Positions 32,717-44,484 of a DNA stretch of 64,000 nt are shown here, piece by piece; positions within the stretch are counted from its first letter, which is position 1, and each line of letters starts with the position of its first letter. The stretch is from Clonostachys chloroleuca (taxonomy: Eukaryota; Ascomycota; Sordariomycetes; Hypocreales; Bionectriaceae): contig JBANAY010000004.1 of assembly GCA_037952775.1 (NCBI GenBank), forward strand, positions 7,130,001 through 7,194,000, written 5' to 3'. The position numbers were made by a program, and so were the translations under genes. A model generated the notes under the pieces. That model was given only the letters and a program-made list of their open reading frames with translations, ran no database searches and was not told the DNA's origin.

Positions 32717-34162
32717 TTCTTGGGGCTGGATGATCTTGGAAAGACAAAATGCGCAAGATAGATCTGTTGTTCCATATACTACACTTGATGTAGGCCTTGG
32801 TATGTATTGCAAATCTTGAATTATCTAAAATTTTACCTTGGCATACCATATAATGACTTCAATAGAAGACTTTTTGAAGTAATCAATTGTTATGAACTGG
32901 TGAATTGTGGAAATCCTTCATGTTCTGTCATTAGGCCGGATGCCCTAGTGTCTGTATTTACGACTATGAATTAATAATACATTCAAGCCTATATCCACCG
33001 TTATTCAAGAGTGACACTACATTGGAGGCTCCAAAATTGGAAATTGTTGTCATGGCCTGAGGACATGTGACGTGGGCTGACTTGCGAGAAATGTACCGAG
33101 GCATCATGCTCTGCCCTGCTTCCTATCCATGAGCTAAACGACCTCCTCTGCTGACTCATTCTGCCAAGATTTTCTATGTTGTACACCTCTCCAAGTAACT
33201 ACAAGACAATAGCAATAATGTCAGTATCTGACATAAATATGCTTACTAGCCAGGACCCAGTCAACGCAAATGACCTGGTCCTGGAAGATTCGTCCATGCC
33301 CCTCTCTGAGAGACGACTGTAGTAGTCCTTGAGATATCAATGATGTATGGTCAATCGCAACGAATAGGCCCTGGCTAGTAGGGATATTGACGTCAGATAC
33401 TAACATTATTGTTATTGTCTTGTTGTTGCTTGGAGAGGTGATTGTGGTTGGTGGTGATGAGCTTTCCCTCTTGGGGACCACGGCCAGGTTATATACCTCT
33501 GGCCAGCTGGCCCTTATTCTTAGAGTTATTCAGGCGCTGATGCCTGTGCCTAGGCTGAATGTGTTGATTTCTGACTTTTCCTGGTGTGGAAGGTTTGGGT
33601 ATAGACAGCTAAAACTGTGTGATAATGTCACGTGTATAGCCTCATCTCGGATAACCCTTGTTTACGGCAAAAACTACTAATAATAACCCGAATACAATAG
33701 TCATGGGAGTTTTGGGAAACGAGGTGAAGAATAATTGGCTGGCTACATGAGGCTTGACATCGAGTTCTTTGTGGTGCCGATATTATTCCACACGACGCAA
33801 CCAAAATCAAGCGGTCATAGCTTACCTTCGCATTCATAATAAGCCTCTGTATTTAGATGCGTTCAAGAGAGACTGGATGGTCTTACCTCGTGTCACATGC
33901 ACTTTACCCGAAGTTTGTACTCCTCGTTTATGTTTATTACTTGAATCATGACATGCATTAGCTGAAAATTGTAATTGGCCTGTAGTCGCCACAAAAGTTT
34001 CCGATAAAGCGTCCAAATACCGGCAGTAATAACATCATTCACGCGATGAAAACAATGGAAGAAAAGAAGAGGCTTGCTTTATATAATACAGCACATTCGC
34101 GCGGGATTACCCCGGAGAAAGTAGGCGAGATAGGGGTAGATGCTTTACATCTTCTTAGCCCA
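32717..34162. other. Intergenic between convergent genes
   Basis: 1.4 kb between two gene ends. Longer than needed for two 3' UTRs, but the frames here (33221-33481, 33387-33680, 33754-33951) lack homology and good splice context. A 12-bp palindrome GGCCAGCTGGCC lies near 33501. No RNA gene seen. Confidence 0.4.
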
Positions 34163-35614
34163 CTATGAGCATGTAAATGGCTTCTTAACTCCTCCTGACT
34201 TGTACCCTTCAACCTGCACGAAGCACGTTAGTATCAAGCTCACGAAAGTTAAAGTTAGGAGCTACCGTAGAAGTAAACTTACAATGCTTCGAATGACGGC
34301 ATATGTACCACCCGTAAGCAAGAAAAGCCCAATCACCAGCAGAATCAAGCTCGCACCACCCAGGAGCAGATTCTTGCGAGTGTTCCACTTGCCCTCGCGC
34401 AGGAGCATGAACCACATCAGGGCGGGGAAGTAGAGTGCGAAGCCCGAGTTGAGCAGGCTGGAGATGAGCGCGACGAGGTCGCTGAAGATGGGGATGACCT
34501 CGGCGATGAACCAACCGACGATGACGATGGCGGTGATGGTGAGCATCCAGGTGATCCAGCCCTTGGTCGTGTTCACGTAGCGCGTGATGCTGTTGGCGTA
34601 GATGCGGCCGTGGATCATGCGTCCCGCCGTGACGATAAGGATGCCGCCGCTGATGAAGATGACGGGGATGGCTACGCCGAAGGCGACTCTGCTGACGGTG
34701 GTGCCGGCGGACAAGAGTGCTGGGGACTGGACTTCTTGGCCGACGAAGGCGTAGATCAGAGCTCCGGTGAGGACGTACATGGTGATCTGGATGACTCCCA
34801 GAGACCAGATGGACTTGTTGAAGTCTCGGGGAGTGTGCATCTCGTCCATGAAAGAGAACTGGGCGATGGTGAAACTGTACGCAAAAACGAGGTTCAGCAC
34901 GGCGATGAAGGCATCCGTGCTGGTGATGCCGGGCTTGGGCCAGGCAGACCAGTCAGATGCTGTGAGAGGGTTGGATGGGTCATGCTGAATGCCAGTGGCA
35001 ATGATGGTGATGCCGATGGTGATGACAATGGACGCAAAGTCTACGTAGCCCAGGATGGCCACTTCGGCGAAGCTGGGAGGCAGCGAAATGACGAACAAGG
35101 CCGCGGCGGAGGCCAGACCAAAGTACACGCTGCAAACGTCCTTGGCTGTGATGACTTTGAGGGCAGTAGTTCCCGTCAGGCAGTGCGAACCGGCAAGGAA
35201 GAGGAGCTGCAGGATGCACATGAAATGGAAGATCTCATATCCAACCTTTCCAAACAGGACGCGTCCGACGTCGGCATAATCGCGAATTTCAGGGTGCTTG
35301 AGCTTGGTCTGGCCGACGAGCAGGCCGGCAAAGATGGCCAAGAGACCTGAGACGATGGTAAGAATCACGCCGAGGACCATGCCCAGGGTTGCAAAGGCAG
35401 CAGGCAGGGAGAGAGTTCCGAGGGCAATGGCCGTGACCATGAGGAGGATGGTCAGTCTCTTCCAGCCCAGGCGGGAGAACTTGGCCACGCCATCCTGGGC
35501 CTTGCGTTTCTCGAGTTCGGACACCTCGCCAGCCGCGGTGTCAACGTCTGGATGGGATGTGATGGCGTCATCTTGAGCAGTGGGTTGCTGCTTGGTGTTC
35601 TTGGAGGAAGCCAT
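34163..35614 (-). CDS. AAAP-family amino acid transporter (460 aa)
   Basis: Exons (minus): 35614-34283 and 34213-34163. The intron has GTAAGT, a perfect TACTAAC branch site and GCAG acceptor; it replaces the apparent C-terminus VSLLLR by VEGYKSGGVKKPFTCS. About eleven TM helices follow a 45-residue polar N-terminus. The first TM region (TILLMVTAIALGTLSLPAAF) is the typical AAAP/Aa_trans start, and the FSFMDEMHTPRDFNKSIW stretch is conserved among fungal neutral amino-acid permeases of the Neurospora Mtr type. It likely imports neutral or aromatic amino acids across the plasma membrane. The family is secure; specificity is inferred. Confidence 0.9.
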
Positions 35615-37508
35615 AATTGACGGTGTTTTTGATAGCTTGTGTCTGTGATTGATGCTGAGAGATGATTACCTGTCCTTCTTGAAAGAAATGACAACCGCAG
35701 CCGATGGCAACAACTTCATGGACACAAACAATGGCTCCAGAGTGACGTGAAGGGAAACCACAAACAAAATAAAAAAACGAGGGGTAACAACACAATCGTA
35801 ACCTGGGGATAAAGTTTCGAACCCAGGAGTAAAGAAGAGTGGGAGAAAGAGGAGAGAGAACCTTAAGCATGGGGCGAGGATCTCCCCGGGGTAATAGGAA
35901 AGCAAAGAACTTTTAAAGAATGCGTCTGGAAGGGTTGGGGCGAGCGCTAGCGGCCGAAAACTGGGCCTCGAGGGAAAACATCGTACTACTTCTGAGTAGA
36001 AACATGGTCGTGTTCACCCGATATCGCTGGCTGCCCCAGGTTTCACGCCCTCTTTGGCCCCGAGACCTGTTGAAATTACGATCAAATAAGCTTCTCCTCA
36101 TTGTTCTCGATGGAGACTACGAGATCCGGCATCTATACCCCGGAATCTTGGACCAAAAGAGTTGAATCTGGGGAAGGGTCGGTTGACGGCGGCAATCGAA
36201 GGGACAGTGAGGGTGAGGACGAATTCCGCGAACGGAACGAAGAGCAGCTTAAACCGAAGCTCCGGTGACGGGGGAACTGAGAGAAATTTTCGTGTCGAGA
36301 TATATCGTCTTAGTCAAGGAAATATCCTTTTGCGGCGTCATCAGGGATTTGTCTGGGACGGGAACAGGCCGGAAGTGGCTCCTTGGTGGAGGCCGCTAAC
36401 TGGGACCGGAAGCCATCACGAACTTTGTACGTAAGAGATGCGCCTCTGAGACGTGATTTCTGGATCCAATTTCCCGTGGCCAAGGGGCGGGCCGTAGAGA
36501 ATTCATCCATTATTAATAAATGGGATACCTGGCGCTGTGCCGAAGTCATTGGGCCGCAGGATGTCGTCTCACGAGCTGCAACACCAAAGTTTGCTACATT
36601 TTTGAGTCGAGTGAGGTGGATATTGATCTAAGCTAGGATGATCTAAGCTAGGTGAGAGTGGGACAAGGCCAGGCTCTTTTGTTTAGCTGGAGCTGTGCTT
36701 CTCTAAGCCGTTGAGAAGCGTTTCCCTTCCGCGGGTATCACTACGAGCAAAGCCGCGGCTGGCAGATTGGTAGCCGAGTTGTGTTACTGTCGATCAATCA
36801 GTCCTTTTCTTTATTGAAGATCTATGTTAACGGTGCACTGTTTCACGGCTTATGGGAAATGAGAGTGGAAAGCTGATTATTTTCATTGTTCATATGTTCT
36901 CTATCAATCTCCATTGGACTGCCCCTCTCGTTGGCCCCAAGCTCTAATCTATCTCCCCTTGTATCTAGCAATCTAGGAGGCGTCTGTCCTGTTGCCGTAG
37001 CCTTATTGTTCGGATCCGAAATTCGGTAAGTTGAAACCTGGATCATAATAAGGAGGATGGGTATTCGGGACGGGTATTCGGCCAAACTCGTCCTTGTTAA
37101 CGTCCACAAACGGACATGAGACTCCTTCAAAGTCTTATGCGACGTGCACAGCCTATCAACCCTGATTGGTGTTGCGTGTTGCGCGCTTGAGACAGCGCTT
37201 GAGACAAATGAGACTGCCTGTGTAGGGTCAATGTGTTGGAAGCTATCCTTCTGAATTGTGCGCCCATGCGCCAACTGCCTTCGGCATTTGATTATGTCGG
37301 ATATCTTTCGCTTCTTCATATAAAAGGCCTGGCTGAGACCCAACTTCTAGCATCGATGCTGATTTGCAGCGACTGCAATGGGATTCTCGGGGTTTGAAGT
37401 TATTCGTTCGGCCTTGATGACTTCAATCGTGTGGCCCATGAGGTGTTATGCTGGTATTTGGGACGTGTTCCCCCGGAACTTCGGAGGACTGAGCGATAGT
37501 AAGGCTCT
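35615..37508. other. Long intergenic region with short direct duplications
   Basis: 1.9 kb. Contains the transporter promoter. I see small tandem duplications: GATCTAAGCTAG twice near 36627-36652, a GGGTATTCGG-type pair near 37057-37080 and GCGCTTGAGACA twice near 37180-37205. The 36843-37343 frame has no homology. No gene supported. Confidence 0.4.
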
Positions 37509-37988
37509 TCACCTTGCAGCAGGTCTTGGCCATTCGCTTGCTGCAGAATTGTTCAACCTGGGCGAGGAGGTCGGCGTATAAGCTGGCGGGGGCGAACGGG
37601 GAAGATTTGGCCAAGCGGTGGGATTGACAGTCGCCATCTGAGGCTTGATCGAGGGAGACGGCGCAAACTTCTCCCCTCGAGAAGCAGGAAGCATTGATCC
37701 GTCGTCGCTTGTCTTGATGTAGCCATTGTTCCTGGTCCTGGGAACGCCTCCGAAGAGAAAAGTGCGAAAGAAGACAAGGAGCAGGCCAATAGCGACAATC
37801 GGTACGACAATGCCAATGATCGCTGTTTTCGGGAAGTGGGAGAATTGGCCACCGTTGCTCGTGATGTCGTCGTCTGAGATATCGTCGTATCGAGGGAGGA
37901 GAGCCGTGAGGATATTGTCAGCATTGGCCATTGGGAGCGCGGATGCCAACGGTAACGCGGTGACAGCGAAGAAGAGTGCCCAAAACAT
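37509..37988 (-). CDS. Small type I single-pass membrane protein (159 aa) with cytosolic PPxY motif
   Basis: Signal peptide 1-18 (FFAVTALPLASALP), a short acidic lumenal part (DDISDDDI), one TM span (about 55-78, AIIGIVVPIVAIGLLLVFF), then a polar Pro/Ser-rich tail. The tail holds PPPAY (about 133-137), a PPxY motif that WW-domain proteins such as the Rsp5/Nedd4 ubiquitin ligase bind. Overall plan resembles small fungal adaptor or sensor-like membrane proteins, but no family is recognised. Function unknown; a role as a ubiquitin-ligase adaptor is only inference. Confidence 0.6.
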   Translation of the reverse strand: MFWALFFAVTALPLASALPMANADNILTALLPRYDDISDDDITSNGGQFSHFPKTAIIGIVVPIVAIGLLLVFFRTFLFGGVPRTRNNGYIKTSDDGSMLPASRGEKFAPSPSIKPQMATVNPTAWPNLPRSPPPAYTPTSSPRLNNSAASEWPRPAAR

Positions 37989-39459
37989 CTTGTGAGGTCT
38001 TCAGTTGATATGCGTCTGTGTGAAGAAGCTCTTGAAGATAAGCAATGGCACATGAACAAACACTACTTTTGATTTGAAGAGTGCATTGGGCTTATATTGA
38101 CAGTTCCTTCGCCTATCTGGGATCTATTTTTGTCTCTCAACGTCGGTGGTGAACTAGGTTGATAATGTCCAAATCCTTCGATCACACCCCGGCACGTTGC
38201 ATTTGTTTCACGTTCAGACGAACGAGCCTGGGAAACAGCCAACCAGCATCAAGCTCCGCGCTCTGGCCACTAATTTTAGATGACCAGCCCTTGCATTCGC
38301 TCTATTCAAGACCACGGCTACCCACTGTGCCTCGCGGGTTATCGGTCAACGGCCCTTGCAGGCGGTGAAATGCCTCCATTTAGCAGTCGGGTGCGATCTC
38401 AACTAAATCCGGAGAGCGTGAGCTATGGGAATCGGTGATGGTGATCCTGCAGTGTTTCATGATAACATACTTGGCCAATAAGCGAGAGATCTTGATGGGC
38501 AACACGAACTGCCTGTCCAATGATCATTCAAGGATTTCACAGTAACCCTCATCATCATTTTATTATTAGTGCGACTCGGAATTGGCGAATGTTGTGTCAC
38601 GAATTTATTGATTCATCAGCCCCTCAGTTTCCGATCTAGAGTGAAGGCACTTGTTTATCCTACATGTAAAGTCCTACTAAAGGAATCACAACTTTGGAAT
38701 CGCCCTTGCCCCTCATACTTCCCAAAACTCTAGCACCCTGCTCAAGGGATCAGAAGGACAAGCGCTGCACTGAATTACCAAGATATCAAGATATGAGCAT
38801 CAACTCCCCTTGCCTTGAGCCAACTAGGCTGATTGGATGGTCTGGCCGCAGACATCCAGATGGTTTAGAACCATCAAGCAGTTCCGTCCCCGCGATTGAC
38901 GAATTGAGGCCATGATGCTTGGTTGACCTGAGCGCTACCCTATCTATCTATCCTGTTCTATCTGACAAGTTGACCATCCGTCGTTACAGGGAAGTTCAGT
39001 GAGACCCTGCAGCTTCTGATACACTTGGAGGGACGGGACCTCAATATAACGATTGGCTACCCTTGAGTTAAATTATTGCCATCTCCATCGGATTATTCCT
39101 ATTGAACATGACCTTTTGTTGACCTTTTGTTAAGAACCAACAAGGTTTCGGTCAAGATTCTTTCGCGACTATTTCTCCCTCGTGCTGAGGGACAATAGAC
39201 GCAAATACTAGTATCCTAGGCCGTTGACCAGGTCAAGGAGAATCCTACTATTCAGGGTTACCTTCGATCAATGACCTTGTTTAGCAACCTCCGAATACTA
39301 TGGAAGGCTATCCTTCTATACTTGTGGCTTATTGACTTTTCCTTTGTTGTTGTGTTATGTGGGTCACAGGTTTCTAACTACTAGCTGCTGGGATATTTGC
39401 CAATTTTACTTTTGTATTTATCGGTCTATTCTAAACTAAACTCATAGTTTTGATTTCTT
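37989..39459. other. Intergenic region
   Basis: 1.5 kb. Near 39114-39135 an 11-bp direct duplication (GACCTTTTGTT twice) is seen. No gene or RNA supported; it holds the promoter of the small membrane protein and the 3' end of the carboxypeptidase gene. Confidence 0.4.
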
Positions 39460-41298
39460 CTAGACTATACGGCCGCTCGAGCTGCGAGTGCTGTTCCCAG
39501 GGGAACCGCTGACCTGGGTTGTAAAACCTCCAGGTGCGTCCAGGCTGTCAATACGTCCCAGAAGCAGCTCCAGTGTTCGATATCCCGCTCCTGCAGTATA
39601 CCCTGGCAACTCATGGCCGGCCAGCTGGACCTCATAGTACGTCAGACCACGCTCCTTACCCCAGTTGCCTACGATGCCGGCCTCACTAAGCCTTCCTCCG
39701 TTGTATTCCTCGTGGTATGGGACTAGGAATTCCTTGTCCTGGGGATACTTCTGGAACCCTTGGAGACCGTTCCAGGTCACGTTCTGGAGCCCAAAGAGGG
39801 TGCCGTTGGGAGCAAGGAGGAAGTCGAGTCTACCAACACCTACGATCGTGTTGTTGGTATTGTCAATGACTCGGCCGAGAACATTGTTCTGAGCGGGGGC
39901 GAGAGACGAGTCGCTAGCGTTGGAATTGGGGTCTCCATTACCGAAGACATTGTTGGGTGTGCATTGGTACCAATCCACGTCGGGGGCGTTGAGAGCCTTC
40001 TTCACGTCTGTGCGGTTGAAGTAGACCTGCGCACCTGGGGGAGAGTAGTCGCCCTGAAGGACGTCAGAGTTAGCATAGAATAGAAGGTAGATTGGGATCG
40101 GAGATATCAATCATACCGAGTTGACAATGCCTAGTTGAGCGTAGGTATGAGGGCACGTGTCGGTAATGTGGTAGATGTTGAAACACGGGTTTGCTTCCAG
40201 CGCAGCGTAGTACGCAAGATCAAAAATGTCGCAAGTGTAGTTTCCGGAGGGGTCTTGGTAAGGGTCTGGAAGGGCGGGCAAGGGGCCTGGTGGTGGGAAG
40301 GTTGCATAGGTATCCAGATACGTGGAATAGTTGCAGTGCTCGTGAGTCCATCGTAGCGCATTGATGTACGTCTCGTTGAGATTCAGAAGGTTCTGCCAGT
40401 ACTCAATGAAGGGCAGGAGGACAACGTCTTGCTGCAGGGTACCATCTGCAAGAATAGGGTCGTTGATGGCAACACCCCCAAGCTTGTAGTACGTGTCGTC
40501 GGCGGCTGTAATGAAGGCGTCGGCGATGTATGGAACATAGTAGCCAGCGTATGATTCACCGGTGATGTAGGTAGTCGCCCCATGGAGGTCAAACGTCTCA
40601 ATGAAGTTTTTCCAGAAACCAATGAATTGAAGACCTAGTTCCACCTCGTTGGTGATGTTGGGCGTTCCCTGGCTGTATCCAACGCCTACCGGCTGCTCAA
40701 TCCATATCACGTTGGTACTGTTTCCGGCTGTCAGTCTTGAACGCTCAAATACGAGAAAAAAGTGGTGGTGCTTACAGGTTGGTCCAGCTGTAAGAGTTGG
40801 GGACAGGAGCAAGAGTACCATCCTGCCACAGGAAGGGGCCATTCTCAGTCAAAAGACCGCTGAGGGAACTGCAGCCTGGTCCTCCGTTCAACCTGTCCAA
40901 TCAAAATTAGCGTGGGGAATACAACTTCAGTGACGGAGGGTATCCTACCAAATCACAACCTCATCGTCAACTGTGGCGTTGGTGCTGGGGAAGAACCAGA
41001 AATACAACTCTCTGGTCTCATTGGCCGCCTGAGAAATGGGCAGCAACCCGGCGTATGACTCGCCAATGTCGAATTTCACCTCTGGAATAGCTGTACCATC
41101 AACAGCGAACTTCTCAGTCTTGTTGGTGAGAAACCTGGGTGCTGCCCGAGCCTGGAAGGCTGGTTGCTCAGCTGGAACTGCTTCCCATCTCTGCTCAAAT
41201 TGCTGGACGCGATTGAACGCTCGCAGAGCTCCCTGGTTGAAGGCCGCCTGGGAGAAGCCTCCAAAGGCTAAAACAGCCCCTATCAAGCTACAGCGCAT
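39460..41298 (-). CDS. Secreted serine carboxypeptidase, S10 family (553 aa)
   Basis: Exons (minus): 41298-40949, 40892-40776, 40717-40117, 40053-39460; phases agree. Signal peptide 1-19. The oxyanion motif [13 protein letters not shown] spans 118-129, the catalytic triad is Ser211 in [10 protein letters not shown], Asp433 in [12 protein letters not shown] and His503 in LAGHELPGY. More than ten NxS/T sequons suggest heavy glycosylation. The Ser/Gly-rich end ([16 protein letters not shown]) lacks a hydrophobic GPI tail. Similar in length and motifs to fungal carboxypeptidase S1-type enzymes, which remove C-terminal residues from peptides in the medium or vacuole. Confidence 0.93.
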
Positions 41299-42626
41299 CG
41301 TGAGAGAGGTGAGGAGAGGTTTGGAGAAGAGTGAGGCCGATGATATTCAAGTAGAGATGGGCATCATCGGTCTATTTATGCGGATCGCAGGCGGTATGGC
41401 CCTGTATCATTGTGTACAACAAGGCAATCACGAACTATGTCCCATCAGGGAGATGACATGATAAGCGGTGGCGCACGAATCACAAATGTTCGCGGATTGG
41501 GTGATGAACGAGACCTTTTGCGAGCTTGCGCTGCGCCGGGGCCAGAATTCGGTAACAACGGCATTTGCGACGGCGAGTACAAGGCCTACCGATGTTACAG
41601 GAGCTTCCAAAAGAGCTCCCACCAACAAAAGTTCTGGGTTAGTCCAGCTGGAAGTGCCGATTGCACGCCCGCGGTGGCCAAGCGTTCCGATCTACCCGGG
41701 TGAGATGGGGATGTTTGCCATCTGCCGGGGTATAGAACCTCCAGTCCTCGTCAGATCACCCCACAGCAGCGGTTGAACCCTGCCGTCTGTAAAGTGCGAT
41801 TGTCATTGCTCGTCATTTGAAGGACAGAGCGGGATTAGTGCAACGTTTCGGAGGAATAAGTGGCAGATCCTTTCCTCATCTTGTCACCACAACAAAAGGC
41901 CGTCACGCACACGACTCAACCGTTCCCCATATTCCAGAACAGACTTGACAGATAAGATGCTGCCTTGTTGAGAGGATTAAATCGCGACATATTAATTACC
42001 ACCGTAAGCACGAACCCAGTGCATGTTATACCAACCTGGCTGCTGTACCCGGTCACTGCAATATTGGAATCAGTGACTCTTACCTGATTACCCCGCTTGT
42101 AGTAGCCACGAAGGCGTCTCATCTTGGCTTTATGACGCAATGTAACTGATTCATTCGATGTGGGTCATCAAACCAGTTGTGTTTGTGTTGAAGAACAAAC
42201 ATGGATTTTACCCTACATCGGAGCTTCAGCTGCTGGAAAGACGCCTTTGGTTATAGCATTTCATACTTCACTGAGTACAAAGTATCGAGAGTAATCAGCG
42301 TTCCATTGAAGCACAGCCGTGCGACTTTATGAATGGATTAGTTTAGAATAGTTGGTGCTGAATCATGTAGCGGCAAGATCTGAGTCATAATCATAACTGC
42401 ACACTCTCTTTAACCTTTGAAGAAACAATACACCGATGTAATGATAATAGTGACTGGAACGTAATAAATATTCTGTACTACCCTAACAAAAAAATACTGA
42501 TAAATTATCAGGAACTGGGCCCGTACGCAACTTGGCTCAATCAATGACACCAAGATCACCCCCTCATCGACAAAGGGTCATGGCCGCCCTGCAGCAATTC
42601 ACCGGCGATCGAAGTGCATTGCCACA
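41299..42626. other. Intergenic region
   Basis: 1.3 kb containing the carboxypeptidase promoter and the 3' end of the GH12 gene. Frames at 41410-41776 are not supported. No element recognised. Confidence 0.4.
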
Positions 42627-43747
42627 CTAGACACTAACTCTGCGCTTCTTACGGCGGGAGCAGCCCGTCTCGGAGGTAGGCTGAGCTTGGGCTGAGGTAG
42701 TTGTTCCAACGCTGGTCGGCTGAGGATGAGCCGATGGTGTAGTTTCCACGCTGCTAGGCTGGGATTGCACTGGCGTAGTAGTTGATTCATTAGATGGTTG
42801 AGACAGTGTCTTAGTGGGGGCCACTGTGCTGCTGGAATGAGGCTGAGTTGCTGTAGAGGTTTCGACGCTGCTTGATTGAGCCTGGGAGGGTGTAGTCGTC
42901 TCATCGCTGCCACTGTCACCGGCAGACACCGAAACACTATAACCACTCGTGATGAACTCAGCATTGGTACCTGTGAATGGTTCGGTGCCAGCGCCGATTG
43001 AGTATAAGCATTGAGAACCAGAATATCCCTGAGATTCTACAAGATACTGGATGAAGTCATTCAGATCACCGCTGAAACTGTTCTGGTCAGACGCTGCTAC
43101 GAAGCTGAAAACAGTCATCTGGTTGTTTTGGCCCTTCCACAGGTTCCACGATGCACCGGCAAGAGTAACTGTAGCAATGGATGAGCCAGTCGAACTAATG
43201 GGACCTGCGCCGCCCAAGGCACTCAGCCAGATCATGATCTCGTATTCAGGGGTATCGCCGCAGTCTGCATTGGAGAAGAGATCGTATGCAACGTTGGCCA
43301 CAATGTCGGTTCCAGTATAGCTATCAGAAGAAACAACGCCAATTAGCTCAAAATTCCCTGTACGCCTAACATCAGAACACGTGATGATACATACCTCCAT
43401 TCCCACTTCGAAGGGATAGAAGAAATGGCAGAGATTCTGACAGCATCAGCACTAACAACGGCGTTGGAGTATGACTTGACGCTGGATGAGCCACCACTCC
43501 AAGACCAGGTTGACGACCATGCAGCCAGACCGTCGGTAACCCCCTCGACAGTCAGGCACTGTGAGCCAGATCCATTATCCTGGCCCCAGAGGTTGTTGTA
43601 GATGGTATATCCACCAGTTTCGACCGAGTCCCACTGCCCACAGAGAGTGGTAGCACGCTTTTCGAGAGGTTGAGTTCTTGTTGGGTTCTGAGACGGAGCG
43701 GCAGCCACCAGGGTTACCAGCCCAAAAAAGGAGATGATGAACTTCAT
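42627..43747 (-). CDS. GH12 endoglucanase/xyloglucanase with Ser/Thr-rich C-terminal tail (348 aa)
   Basis: Exons (minus): 43747-43395 and 43320-42627; GTATGT donor, GATAG acceptor. Signal peptide 1-17, then a Kex2-like Lys-Arg at 30-31. The GH12 fold spans about 32-250, with nucleophile Glu145 in PEYEIMIWL and acid/base Glu231 in GAGTEPFTG; the TLCGQWDS start is typical. GH12 enzymes cleave beta-1,4-glucan or xyloglucan in plant cell walls. Unusually, residues about 251-335 form a Ser/Thr/Gln/Pro linker that ends not in a CBM1 but in a short basic sequence, [12 protein letters not shown]. The stop follows directly, and I found no better 3' splice. Confidence 0.88.
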
Positions 43748-44484
43748 TGTTGAAATTTGTTGAATAATTCTCGCCAGGAGCTGAACAAATAATGAACGTG
43801 ATGGTCACTGAAGGAGCTAAGAAAAAAGAACGACAAACTCCTGCGTCTCCGAAAAGAAAGCTGCTTGAGCAAGTGTATATGCATGGACTACGGTTCTAAT
43901 ATTTATACCATTCTACATAGGTTTATCATTCATTTCGATATAGATCGACTGTGCTTTCTGTAGCGTCATTCGATTGTGCTTTGGTGGTCCCACAAACCGA
44001 TCGGGGAACGGAAGCTGTGCCTCCAGGTACCGGATGTGGCAATGGAAGAGATGTTTCAGGTTCACCCCTGGAAGTGATGGCCCCATCCTTTGGAAGAGCA
44101 AGTTATTCATCGAGGAGTAACACCACTTGTTCAGGGCGTGGCGCCAGTGCCGTTGTATGGAAAGATGCCAGACGGACTGAACCAAGGACTGGCCCAATAT
44201 GGGCCGGATTTTCCCCAGATTTGAAACTGGTTTGAAGTGATGCACCAGGATACACGTAGGCTGGTCCCCATATTTCATCTCACTCACTCGAGGGAAATGG
44301 GGTTTTGCGATTGTGAATGAATGAGCAAATTATGGCTGGGTGGAAGTAGCTATGCTATTACGATGCAGTCGTAAGCTCTACTGGGTGCTTCATCTCATAG
44401 ATCGTCTGGGCCCTTCAGAGAGCCTTCCTCATGAATATTTGCCATCTTGAATTCATTGTCGACGTACATTCGGTCTTAATCTAA
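43748..44484. other. Intergenic region
   Basis: 737 bp with the GH12 promoter and the 3' UTR of the CobW-type gene. Frames at 43913-44287 are not supported by homology. Confidence 0.4.

Noticed and set aside
34610..35350. 246-aa plus-strand frame
   Set aside because: Antisense shadow of the amino-acid transporter; composition (Asp/Gly/Glu-rich) is what reversed TM codons give.
36843..37343. 166-aa minus-strand frame
   Set aside because: No homology, no signal or TM, and located in AT-rich intergenic DNA with small duplications.
39871..39878. Another TCGGCCGA site
   Set aside because: Lies inside carboxypeptidase coding sequence, so I treat it as a chance occurrence, not part of the regulon.
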